A stretch of 64,000 nt of DNA from Macrocystis pyrifera (taxonomy: Eukaryota; Sar; Phaeophyceae; Laminariales; Laminariaceae). The notes beneath the pieces are model-generated. The model saw nothing but the letters and a program-made list of their open reading frames with translations. It was not told the DNA's origin and searched no databases. This document shows positions 10,486 through 19,405 of the stretch, in pieces. Numbering within the stretch: the stretch's first letter is position 1; each line of letters begins with the position of its first letter. The DNA is taken from assembly GCA_031763025.1 (NCBI GenBank), contig JASSKH010000020.1:9546528-9610527 (forward strand), written 5' to 3'. The position numbers and the translations under genes were made by a program.

Positions 10486-11548
10486 ATAAAAGACAGGAAA
10501 CAGAATGCTAGAAACCCAACCCCAAAAAAAAACCGCAAACGCCCTCTGGAAGGTTATAGGGTTGGGGTACATGCAGGGTTGGTTGCGTTTCAACGGCGCT
10601 TTCGGGAGGGTACGTGCAAAATGATATAGAGGGGGATTCGATCAGTACTACATCGATATCGTAGACGTTGTCACGAAAGACGACATACCCACTCCCTTCA
10701 GACGAGCTTCCAACCTGAGGCATCTTTACCCTGAACATATGACACGATAAAATGAGAAACAGCCAGTACGATCGTACAGGGTTCGGATGTGGTTCACTTG
10801 AAATTGAAATCTCGGGGGTGCCGCGAGTTGAGAAGGGGAAACACCGGCGTTCCTGCGATGTGATTTGTGTGTGACCCATAGGTGATACGTACGATATTTC
10901 GCTTGTTGTGTTCTCGGTTGTCCCGCTGCTGTTGGGACTGCGCGGGTTATTTTGAAATTTCAGGGGATGGTACGTATGATATGGGTTGGAATCATTGAGC
11001 TAGCTTGTGTTCTCGTACAGATTTGTGATCAGGATGGCATACACACACAAAAAAAAAGCGCGATTCGTCCCTTTCGCAGAGGGAACTACCCCAACGTGTC
11101 GCTACCCTTGTGCCATGATGGCTGCCTTTGCCTACAACGAGCTTCGAGGGAGGGACAAGCAGCGAAAAATACGGTACAGCCACAGCGGCAGAAAACACAG
11201 CAAAAATAGAAAAAAGGCTGAAATGTCTCCCCACCTTTGTGCTCCTAATTCCAACCAACGCGTGTTTTAGGACGCTTGGACAGCACACACTCACTCACTC
11301 AAGCAGGCGACACAAACAAACCAGGAGCACCGTCAACGGATGCCACAGAAGGAGACAACAAAAAAGGAAACGCGGCTGCTGTTGTACCGTGGGTGCATCG
11401 AAGGTCACAGCGTTTGGCGGCTGGTGTGATACTTGTAGAAGATAATGGCACGCAGCTAGAGCTGAGCGACAATACGCAGCACGCAGCACCACACAACAAA
11501 AAAGAAGCTGAAATTTCTCCGGATGTTACTGGTTCCAACTATTACATT

Positions 11549-11659
11549 GATTACGGGGGACCATAGTAAATAGGACCTACGGTACAAACAAAAACCTATA
11601 TATTTATCTATTTTTGCTACCAAAATCTTGGTCCTATTTACTATGGTCCCCTGTAAATA
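11549..11659 (+). mobile_element. MITE family A, copy 11
   Basis: TTACGGGGGACCATAGTAAA to CTATGGTCCCCTGTAAATA, plus orientation. Inserted in the first unit of the local tandem duplication; the second unit lacks it. Confidence 0.85.
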
Positions 11660-12221
11660 ATAGTACTGCTGTATCTGGTACGACACTTGGACTGCGGACA
11701 CATGAACACACGGAACCCTCACACACGCACACTCACACACATCATAAGCACCGTCCTCCATGGCTGCCACAAAGGCGAAAGCTTGAGGCGCGGCTGTTTT
11801 TGTACCGCGAATGCGTCGAAGTGGACGGCGTTGGAGAGCTGGTGTGGTATATATAGCAGGTTAATGTACACAGCGGGAGAGCCCTCAAGTTTTGTGTGTT
11901 TTACATCTTGGGGGTTTCCATGGGCCTCGATGGCTCTGATAAGGTTGGCTTGAAACCCCGGGTGTCGTAACAGCAAGCCTAAAAGCTGGAACACTGGCGT
12001 TCCTACGATAGTATGCATATAATATATACAGTATATATATTATATCACACATATATGCGTATGACCTATGTGAGATTTGGTGCTGGTGTACACGTTTACA
12101 CGGTTGTGCCGCTCATGTTCGGACTGCGCGGGGTATAAGAACTGATTATTCAGAGGATGGTTTTGTGTGGGTCGGAATCACTCAAATTGGGTTCTCGTTT
12201 CGATTGCGATCAAGATGGTAT

Positions 12222-12553
12222 ACCTACTAGGTATACTGGTGTGCTATAGGGGTAAAAGGTCGATCGATTACCCTGCCCAGGGTAATCCTTATAACTCCTC
12301 CGAACGGCCGGATCTTTGGGGCGTCGGAACCGTATACGTCTGTACGCTGACCTACCCGCTTCGTTTCATCACCCACCTGGAGAACAAGGCAGGGAGACAC
12401 CTGGAGATGTGGTCTAGATAAAAGAAACGTTCCCGAGTGAGGTTCGAACCCGTGACGTGAAGGACGTTAAATGTGAACATGTTACCTACTGCTGGAGGTA
12501 TTTTAGGGGTGAAAGATAGACCGGCTACCAACCAAGCCCAGGGAATCCTTGTA
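12222..12553 (-). mobile_element. SINE-like insertion with tRNA-type promoter boxes
   Basis: The segment is present in unit 2 of the tandem duplication but absent from unit 1, so it is an insertion. On the minus strand it begins near 12,553 with a box-A-like TGGGCTTGGTTGG and has a box-B-like GGGTTCGAACC around 12,433-12,447. The A-to-B distance is near 100 bases, longer than in a plain tRNA head. Its left and right halves share GGGGT(A/G)AAAG and GCCCAGGG(T/A)AATCCTT words, hinting at an internal duplication. Confidence 0.4.
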
Positions 12554-12675
12554 GCATATACGCAGAAGCATCGTTCGTGCCTGTCGCAAAGGGAATACGT
12601 TGGCGTGCGGCCACACTTGCACCATGGCTGCCGCAATGTATAAAGGGCTCGGAGCATGGGACGACGTTTATGAAG

Positions 12676-12677
<2 letters not shown>

Positions 12678-12717
<40 letters not shown>
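12678..12717 (+). repeat. (CAG)n run, 13 units
   Basis: Uninterrupted GCA/CAG triplets. A frame across it would encode poly-Gln on plus and poly-Cys or poly-Ala on other frames; nothing else in that frame supports a gene. Confidence 0.9.
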
Positions 12718-12718
<1 letters not shown>

Positions 12719-13245
12719 CAGCACAGCGAAACCGTAAGAAACTGAAATCTCTCCGAGCGCAGTTCGAATTACTGCTTGCTTTGGTGGGATACTTGGATGG
12801 CACAGCAGACACACCTCAAACAGGGAAACGCCTCACACACGCACACACTCAAAAGCAGCAGAAGCATCGTCCATGGCCGTCACAGAAGGGAAAACGTTGA
12901 AGCGCGGCTGCTGTTGCACCGTGCACACGTCCAACTACACAACGTTTGAGGGCTGCTGTTGTGCCTTTAGCAGATAATGTGAGACAGCAGCAGAGCGCCA
13001 AATGTATATATGTTTCTACCAACATGCGGGGGGTTTCCATGGTCCTGATTGGCTATGATCGGGCGAAAGTGACCCCGCGATTGCTTTGCCGTTTCGCGCG
13101 ACTTTGAACGCCCAGAGCAAGTGGGGGTCAGCTGCGTGCCCCGGGGCCGGGACCACGAGGAAAAGATCCGCCGCCGGAAGAGAAAAACCTTAATGTTCCG
13201 GGAAAAAAAAATCTTGTATGCATGTACGTACGTGTTTATTCGTTC

Positions 13246-13572
13246 TTTCTCAGAGTCACTCTTTCCTTGCAGCTTCTGGACAAGCCGTCACAGATGTCGT
13301 CCTCTTCTCTGCCCCCCTCTTCATTTTTATCGCGCACACGTAGGGTTCCTTCAGCATTCATTCCCAATGCTGGTCGATTTTCATCGAACGAACGCGGCTC
13401 ACTCATCATGCTCTCGAGCTTCGCGCTGACAGATCTTAGTGCAACAAAAAGTCCCCACGAGTATGTATGTGCTCGGCTCGGTGACAAATTGAAAAATGAA
13501 CCCGCGTCATCGATTTTACCAGGTAGTAGGCACCAGGACCATCCACCTACCAAGCCACAGGGGACGCCCGTA
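13246..13572 (-). mobile_element. tRNA-derived SINE, copy 1
   Basis: Read on the minus strand from about 13,572: TGGCTTGGTAGG (box A), a GGGTTCA box-B-like word at 13,491-13,505, then the SINE body shared with the copies at 16.96-17.37 and 61.36-61.69 kb (for example GAAAATCGA, CGCGATAAAAA, ACGGCTTGTCCAGAAG). This copy holds TACCAGGTA at 13,517-13,525, at the very TA where copy 2 carries a MITE. Confidence 0.65.
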
Positions 13573-13858
13573 TGCAATAACGCATGTATAGATGGCATGC
13601 ATGAACGTGTATGCCTCAGAGGCGTGCGTACCCCTTCCCGGTATATCGCCAAAGCACAAGATAAGACCAGGCAAATCGGCTGGTCACGAGCGAGAGAAAA
13701 AAATACCTGGAATTACAGCAGTACGGGGTGTAGTCAACGACAGAGGACGTACCAGGTTGAACATAAATACGAGGTACATTTCAACATTTTGTTGCCACCA
13801 GAACCTCCCCTACATTTACGATCAGACTGTTAGGGCATTAGATACTACGTTTGTTTTT

Positions 13859-14075
13859 GAACCCTTTTACAACCGCAATCCCGTTTTGGAGTCAAAACTA
13901 TTCATACTGCAGAGTAAGAACGCTGTTAATATTACGGGGGTCCATAGTTAACAGGACCTATGGTATAAATAAAAACCTATATATTTACCCATTTTTACTG
14001 ACAAAATTTGGTCCCATTAACTATGGACCCCCGCAATAATAGTGAGTTGTCCCAAAAAAGAGTGCAGTCCCAACA
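13859..14075. mobile_element. MITE family B, split by MITE A
   Basis: Left arm AACCCTTTTACAACCGCAAT then CCCGTTTTGGAGTC, and right arm GAGTTGTCCCAAAAAAGAGT then GCAGTCCC, are family B. The family A element at 13,930-14,038 lies between them. Confidence 0.65.
13930..14038 (+). mobile_element. MITE family A, copy 12, inside MITE B
   Basis: TA, TTACGGGGGTCCATAGTTAA, plus-oriented core, TTAACTATGGACCCCCGCAA, TA. Both arms are of the second type, so this is a pure second-subfamily copy. Confidence 0.85.
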
Positions 14076-15117
14076 GGTCATACATATTCCACTTCTGCAC
14101 GAGTATGTGTATCGTACTGGTACAGCAGTTAGTCGGTGAAAGGCAGCAGCAGTACCGACCAGCGTCGCAGCAGTGAGCCCTGGTCTTCCGCAGCATACGA
14201 ACGTGTCAAAATACACGTACGTCGGTAGGTGTATACAATGAATAGTGAGCCAGCATTACCGCCCACTTGTACGTTCGTGGCGCAACGCCAGCATCTGTGT
14301 GCTGTCGGTATCGCATTCGGCTCTACCGGTAATCCAATCCAGTGTACCAGCCATATCAGCAGCAGTACCCGGTAAGGGTGCACCAGTACACAATCTACCA
14401 GACAACCAGTATGTATCCGTACACCGTACGTATATAGACCAGCCAGTACACCCCTACAGCATACAAGTACGTACACACCTGGTGGACCAGTCGTACATGT
14501 ATGGCTGTCCACCAGTATTCCTGGCATCTGGTTTACACACGAGCAACCATGTAAACTACCAGGGTATGAGTACTGGCTGGCGAAGCCAGTACAATATATG
14601 CAGTAGAAATCAGCAGCCAGTATACTGGATTCCTCGGTATGCTGTCATTTTCACGATTCGGAGGAAACACGTGTACAGGATGGGGTTTTAGGGACGTACG
14701 TAGCACTCATGTTGTACCTTTTCGATCAAAAATGGTTCTCTCAGCCAGAACTGTTGCCAGCCAGTATAATTGTACTGGCACTATAGAATAGACTACGTCA
14801 GTGCCCCTCCCTGAATAATACTGCAGTCATCTGCGATGTCCTTTTGCCAATATTTTCAGGCTTACAAAGTAACCGTGTAATTAGACGTTCCAGGTATCCT
14901 GGTATTCATACGTATTAATATTAACAGCTACTATTAATAGTGTACTTAAACGGGGTAGCAACGTCTCAAGCAGTCTATTAATATTGATAGTAGGGAGAAC
15001 CTGGCTATCCTACTCATTCCACAAACTACTGCCGCTACCTGGAGGGTGTTTCGTGCTTCGCCTTGGATGCTATTTGTTATTTCCCTTGGTTCTTAGTCTC
15101 CGTGTGTTTATTGTTGT
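14076..15117. other. No gene seen; rich in CCAGTA/GTAC words
   Basis: CCAGTA and its inverse TACTGG recur many times between 14,140 and 14,800, often beside GTACGTA. A 148-codon plus-strand frame (14,245-14,691) runs through it and is dominated by these words (Pro-Val, Gln-Tyr, Ser-Thr codons); I see no domain and do not call a gene. Confidence 0.4.
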
Positions 15118-15780
15118 TGTTTTGTTCACATTAAACCGTTCTTTCTACCCGTCGACATCCAGCACAACCAGTGTCCGTGCCGATTATTCAATCCCACGAG
15201 TAGACAGATACAAGTTCTGTGGTCACAAAGCTATATACGCCACATCAGAGATACTACGTTGCCACGTATGCAATGCAATGCCATGCCATCATACTGCGTA
15301 CGACAGGCACGACATGTACATTCCATGACCTAGAGAAACTAAACGAAACAAAGAGAAAAAAAAACAAAAACGAAGACAATTTTCGAAAGAGAAAAAGAAA
15401 CAAATATATACCTGGTACATGTATATATAGCAACAAACCATCGTACCCCCCCGCAGGGGATCTGGCAGACACTTGAAAGAAGGAGCTGGAAAAAAAAGGA
15501 AAAAGAAGAAAACACCACTAGTCAACAGAGTAAGACTAAGAACCAAGGGAAAATAACAGGCAAACCAAACAAAGCACAAGGCATGCTCCAGGTAGCGGCA
15601 GCAGTTTATGGTACGAGTAGCACAGCCAGGGTCTCCCTGCTGGCCCGCCTGGTACCTTGCTACCCTGTCTGCCACCATCGCCCAGCGTTCGTCAACTATG
15701 CCCGGCCCCTCGGCGTCAGACAATACGAAACAAGCAAAGCAGGCTCGTCATCCACCCACGCCACACGACTCCTTCAATAA
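15118..15780 (+). repeat. 660-bp dispersed repeat, direct copy of 58.03-58.70 kb
   Basis: Starts with the family C arm (CTTCACATTAAACCGTTCTT, then GTCGACATCCAGCACAACC), continues GTTGCCACGTATGCAATGCA, an A-rich AAACAAAGAGAAAAAAAA tract, AAGAACCAAGGGAAAATAAC and ends CCACACGACTCCTTCAATA. The same order is found at 58,030-58,700, and the outer part reappears inverted at 57,540-57,800. Contains TACCTGGTA at 15,409. Confidence 0.8.
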
Positions 15781-15959
15781 GGCTTATCAATCGGAGAAAG
15801 GAAGAGAAAGAAAATATTATGAAAATCACATAGGGTCAGCGCAAAGAAGAAAATAAAATGAAACAAAAATAAACAAAAAACAACAGGAAGACAAAAGGAA
15901 GACCACGTTCGAACCAGCTGCACCAGTTGGCGGTACGAGTAGTATAGGCATGTTCTACT

Positions 15960-16312
15960 TCTTAGTCTGCCCGGTACCTGGCTTCGTCCACTGCAGTTTC
16001 CCTTCTACTCCTCTCCCCCTCCCTCTCCGCATTCCCTTGGTCGGGTTTTCTGCTACTCCTCTTGTTGCCCCTCCTGCCCCCATTCCCTTGGACACCACCC
16101 ACGGCCGATGCGTGGCGCTGCCTACTCAGCTCAGCCTCAGACCGTGCCACCTCACCATGAACCGTTCGGCTGCTTCCAGGATCCCCCGGTACCACTTCCC
16201 CGCTTTTTTTTTCAGCAGTGGGCCACAGCGCGGTCTCAACTCCAAACACCAAGGGAGCAAGTTCCGTTGACCCTTCGGTGGCTCGGAACTCCCTAAGGTC
16301 TTCGACTAGTAT
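15960..16312 (-). pseudogene. LINE C-terminal tail fragment
   Basis: On the minus strand the segment corresponds to the region just downstream of the reverse transcriptase in the LINE copies at 48.6 and 62.3 kb. Shared translated words are VETALWPTA, AGKW/SGEVV-type text in shifted frames, and EAELSRQR. It is 5'-truncated: no reverse transcriptase motif accompanies it. Frames are broken and the piece is not functional. The identification rests on similarity to the other two copies in this window. Confidence 0.55.
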
Positions 16313-16429
16313 AATAGATTGTTGTCTTTTTCTTTACGTAGCAGTGTCTTGCACATTCTTTTTCTTGTTCTTTTTCGGTTTGGTTTCTTCGTTGCTTCTC
16401 TTTCTTTATGGTGTATTTTGGTTGCTGGC

Positions 16430-16645
16430 GTATGTATGTATGTTGTGTCGGCCGCACATATATAGTGCGAAGGCATGGTATTGCGTAGGCTATTAATGCA
16501 TTACGGTGTGTTATCTCTGTGTCGTAGTCTGTGACCACAGAGCTCGTATCTTTCTAGGGTGAAGAATCAGCACGGACACTGGGCTTGCTGGATGTCGACG
16601 AGTAGAAGAACGGTTTAATGTGAAGAACACACACACACACACATC
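16430..16645 (-). repeat. Foldback family C copy
   Basis: Inverted counterpart of 7,765-7,985: TGTTGTGTCGGCCGCACATA, GGCATGGTATTGCGTAGGC, CTGTGACCACAGAGCTCGTA, GATGTCGACGAGTAGAAGAA and a terminal CA dinucleotide run. Confidence 0.75.
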
Positions 16646-16840
16646 CCTGCAGGGAGGCACGACAGTTTTTTTTTTTTTTCTTGTTCTGTGCTTTACGCAT
16701 CTCTTCAGCTCTGTCTTTCGAGTCGTACATTTTTTTCTTTGTTCCTCGTCTTTCTTTGTTTTCTTTCATTTTCTCTGATCGAATATGTATGTCGTGCCTG
16801 TCATATCCTGTACCTGGTATGATATGCATTGCACTATTAA

Positions 16841-16943
16841 TATTACGGGGGGCATAGTAAATAGGACCTACGCCTGATACAAAAACCTATATATTTCCCT
16901 ACTTTTGCTAACAATATTTGGTACTACTAGTATTTACCATATG
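16841..16943 (+). mobile_element. MITE family A, copy 13, right end damaged
   Basis: TA, TTACGGGGGGCATAGTAAAT, then a core in plus orientation; beyond CAATATTTGGTACTACTAGT the right arm is scrambled and the CCCCCG end is missing. Confidence 0.65.
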
Positions 16944-16960
16944 TATTTTTTCATCTTTTT

Positions 16961-17365
16961 AATCATCACTTTCACTTTCCTTAACTTGGAGGTTTTACCC
17001 TCAGCGGTCTTCTTCTGGACAAGCCGTGGTCACAGGTGTCGTCCCTTCTCCCCCCCGGCACGTGCCTTTAGTTATTATCGCGCATAGGGTTCAGCATTCC
17101 CACCGCTCGTCGATTTTCATTGAATGTAGTTAACTCACGATTTCGCGCTTTCCGCTAAGAATACATTTTTATGCAAGAAAAAGTCCTTACGAGTATGCAC
17201 TCGGTGAGACTTGAACCTACTAAATTGATCTTATTACGGGGGGCCGTAGTAAATAGGACCCACGGTAGACACAAAAACCTATATATTTCCTCATTTGTAC
17301 CAACAATATTTGATCCTATTTACTATGGTCCCGGTAATAGTAGGCACGGGGACTACCTACTAAGC
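16961..17365 (-). mobile_element. tRNA-derived SINE, copy 2, split by MITE A
   Basis: Body from about 16,961 (an A-rich tail on the minus strand) through GGACAAGCCGTGGTCACAGG, CGCGCATAGGGTTCAGCATT and TCGTCGATTTTCATTGAATG to the inverse of box B (GACTTGAACCTAC, 17,209-17,221). The tRNA head is interrupted by a MITE at 17,232-17,339 and resumes as GTAGGCACGGGGACTACCTA. Joined across one TA, the site aligns base for base in length with copy 3 (TTGATCTTGATAGGCACG). Confidence 0.7.
17232..17339 (+). mobile_element. MITE family A, copy 14, inside SINE
   Basis: TA, TTACGGGGGGCCGTAGTAAA, core, TTACTATGGTCCCGGTAA, TA. Comparison with the uninterrupted SINE at 61.6 kb shows the target site before insertion carried a single TA-equivalent dinucleotide, the best direct evidence here for a TA duplication. 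Confidence 0.9.
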
Positions 17366-17424
17366 GTACGTACTGCTACTACCTGTTCTGCTTTTTTTTT
17401 TCAGTTATTATACATACCAATTTA

Positions 17425-17655
17425 GTATCTGTGGCGTGGTTTAGCGACCACATAACTTGTATCTCTGCTCCCTCACTCTAGGATTGAAGAATCGGAACGG
17501 ACACTGGTTGGCCTGTATGTCGATGGGGTGTGCGGTGTGTGTGTTCCTTCACATGAAACCGTTCCTTCTACCCATCGATATCCCGCACAACCAGTGTCCG
17601 TGCCGATTCGTAAATCCTAGAGAGATACAAGTTCTGTGGGTAGAAAGAACGGTTA
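17425..17655. repeat. Foldback family C, hairpin form
   Basis: Two arms face each other: GCGACCACATAACTTGTATC ... AATCGGAACGGACACTGGTT on the left and AACCAGTGTCCGTGCCGATT ... GAGAGATACAAGTTCTGTGG on the right, separated by a short GT-rich spacer. This shows the family unit is a foldback. Confidence 0.75.
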
Positions 17656-17757
17656 GGACTACAGCGCAGTCAGTGCCGTTTTGGGGACATAATATTAATA
17701 ATAATATTTAAACTTGGGGTTTTGTCTGATTTGAATAGCGGGACTGAAAAGGGTTAT
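17650..17757. mobile_element. MITE family B copy
   Basis: GGTTAGGACTACAGCGCAGT, GCCGTTTTGGGGACATAATA and, on the right, TTTTGTCTGATTTGAATAGC then GGGACTGAAAAGGGTTA. Directly abuts the family C hairpin. The middle is a TAATAATATT palindrome. Confidence 0.6.
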
Positions 17758-18426
17758 AATGTCAAGAACACAACACAGCAGGCAATTTCGCAGTGTTGGG
17801 GCCTGAAAATTCGTGACGTAGGCCAATCACACACACCAAAAACCAACCAAAATGTGACAAAAATTCGTACGCTGATTGGATGATGACTTGAAGAACCTAG
17901 CTTGTCAATTCCGCCGCCCAACGCAGCACGGCACAGCGCCTGCAGCAGCAGAAGCACCTCACGGCGGATAGAAAGCTCTCGATGGAGGAAGCACATCTGA
18001 CGACCGCGCAGCAAGCACGTCGCCCAATCGTTCGCGTGATGCCACCATACAACCCCAAGACTGGAGACACAGATCACAGCAACAGCAAGCAGTAAAGGAA
18101 GAAGAGTGCGATGGCAAACTTGACAAGCGGTTGGGAGCGAGAACCAAAAACTCCGAAACGCATAAAAACCAGAGGCAGAGCCACCTCGACACCCCGACAG
18201 CAAAAGCATAAATAAGCATCTGTTGGAACTCGTACGATCGCGGGGACTAGTTATGTCGTTGCTGCTGTTATTGCAGCGTGTGTGCGGTTGTTGTCGTAAA
18301 GAGAGAGTGCCTACTCCCCAAATCCGAACGTCAATTGGCGAGAAAGAGACGGGGGAGGGGCTTTGGGAAGAGCGTGGCGGAATTGTAAGGACCGTTGGAG
18401 CATAAATATGAAGACCAAACGGTCGT
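17758..18426. other. No gene recognised
   Basis: A minus-strand frame of 151 codons (17,754-18,209) is open here. Its translation is Leu/Val/Cys-rich without a recognisable domain or repeated segment, and I cannot support it as a gene. Confidence 0.35.
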
Positions 18427-18993
18427 TACATTATTGCATCAGAATTGCACGCGCGTATCATTCGGCGTCGTGGATGGCTAGGGCCATTTATAAATATCCC
18501 ACGTGCTCCGACGAATTGAGGTGATCTAAATGCCTATGATGTAGTAGCTCTACACAAGATCTTTCGAACGTGGCTGTTTCCACGGCGAGGTTCCAACTAC
18601 AGCGCTCGTGGTGGCGTCGCAGCAGAGAGCACATCCCTGGCACCGGCAACAGGCAACAACAAAAAGGCAATTTTCTAGTAGTGGGGCCTGGGAGAGGCGA
18701 ACAAAGAGAAGAGGGAAACATTTCCAAGGCTTGCGCAGGCATTCTCGATACGGGTCGCTCAAGTTTTCGAGTTTTGTGTTGTTGCCCGTGCCATGTATGT
18801 GCTCTCTGATGCGACGCCACCACGAGAGCGCTGTAGTTGGAACCTCGCCGTGACAATAGCCACATTCGAAAGATCTTTTGTAGAGCTACATCATAGGCAT
18901 TTAAACCACCTCAACTCGTCGGAGCATGGGGAATATATTTATAAATGGCCCCAGCCATCCACGACGCTGATGCGCCATTCTGATGCAATAATG
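18427..18993. repeat. 570-bp palindrome (foldback), arms about 230 bp
   Basis: CATTATTGCATCAGAATTG, GGCGTCGTGGATGGCTAGGG, CCATTTATAAATATCCC, GTAGTAGCTCTACACAAGAT, CACGGCGAGGTTCCAACTAC and AGCGCTCGTGGTGGCGTCGC on the left each return inverted on the right, in mirrored order, ending AATTCTGATGCAATAATG-type sequence near 18,993. The spacer (about 18,665-18,775) is unpaired. Arms differ by scattered substitutions and small indels. No coding. Confidence 0.85.
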
Positions 18994-19109
18994 GAACATA
19001 CAAAACACAAAATACTGCTGTTCGTGCTGCCACCTGCATCTGTTTGCATTTGCAGTTTGTCACGCGTAGTCTACAGCGGTGCCGTCATTCTCTCGTGCCG
19101 TCGTGGCAC

Positions 19110-19226
19110 TATTACAGGGAACCTATAGTAAAAGGGACCACATATTGTCAGTAAAAAATGGTAAACACATACCTGGTAGGTTTTCGTGTGCACCGTAGGT
19201 CCTGCTTACTATGGTCCTCCGTAATA
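19110..19226 (-). mobile_element. MITE family A, copy 15, with 7-bp insertion
   Basis: TA, TTACAGGGAACCTATAGTAA, minus core, TTACTATGGTCCTCCGTAA, TA. The core reads AACACATACCTGGTAGGTTT where other copies read AATATATAGGTTT: an exact additional TACCTGG at the same position as in copy 10. Confidence 0.8.
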
Positions 19227-19296
19227 CAAGCGGTCAGACACCAGACATGGGAGCATTGTTCGCTGTTCACACGTACGTGATGACACTGGATATTAA

Positions 19297-19405
19297 TATT
19301 ACGGGGGTCCATAGTAAATAGGACCAAATGTTCATAGTAAAAATAGGTAAATATGTAGGTTTTTATGTGTACCGTAGGTCCTGTTAACTATGGTCCCCCT
19401 TAATA
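19297..19405 (-). mobile_element. MITE family A, copy 16
   Basis: TA, TTACGGGGGTCCATAGTAAA, minus core, TTAACTATGGTCCCCCTTAA, TA. Mixed arm types. Confidence 0.85.

Larger units (their letters stand above)
10790..13060. repeat. Diverged tandem duplication, about 1.15 kb unit
   Basis: Unit 1 (about 10,790-11,930) and unit 2 (about 11,960-13,060) share ordered landmarks: ACCGGCGTTCCTGCGAT / ACTGGCGTTCCTACGAT, GGACTGCGCGGG, CAGGGGATGG / CAGAGGATGG, a CTTTCGCAGAGGGAA / CTGTCGCAAAGGGAA segment, a CACACACTCA tract, GCGGCTGCTGTTG and GGGTTTCCATGG. A MITE (11,549-11,659) is present only in unit 1 and a 330-bp tRNA-like insertion (12,222-12,553) and a CAG run only in unit 2. No domain-bearing frame is shared, so whether it was once coding is unknown. 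Confidence 0.65.

Noticed and set aside
12577..12900. Poly-Gln protein
   Set aside because: The frame is held open by a CAG run and the other codons show no domain or conservation with the sister duplication unit.
14245..14691. A 148-codon plus-strand gene
   Set aside because: The frame is built from recurring CCAGTA and GTAC words and shows no domain.
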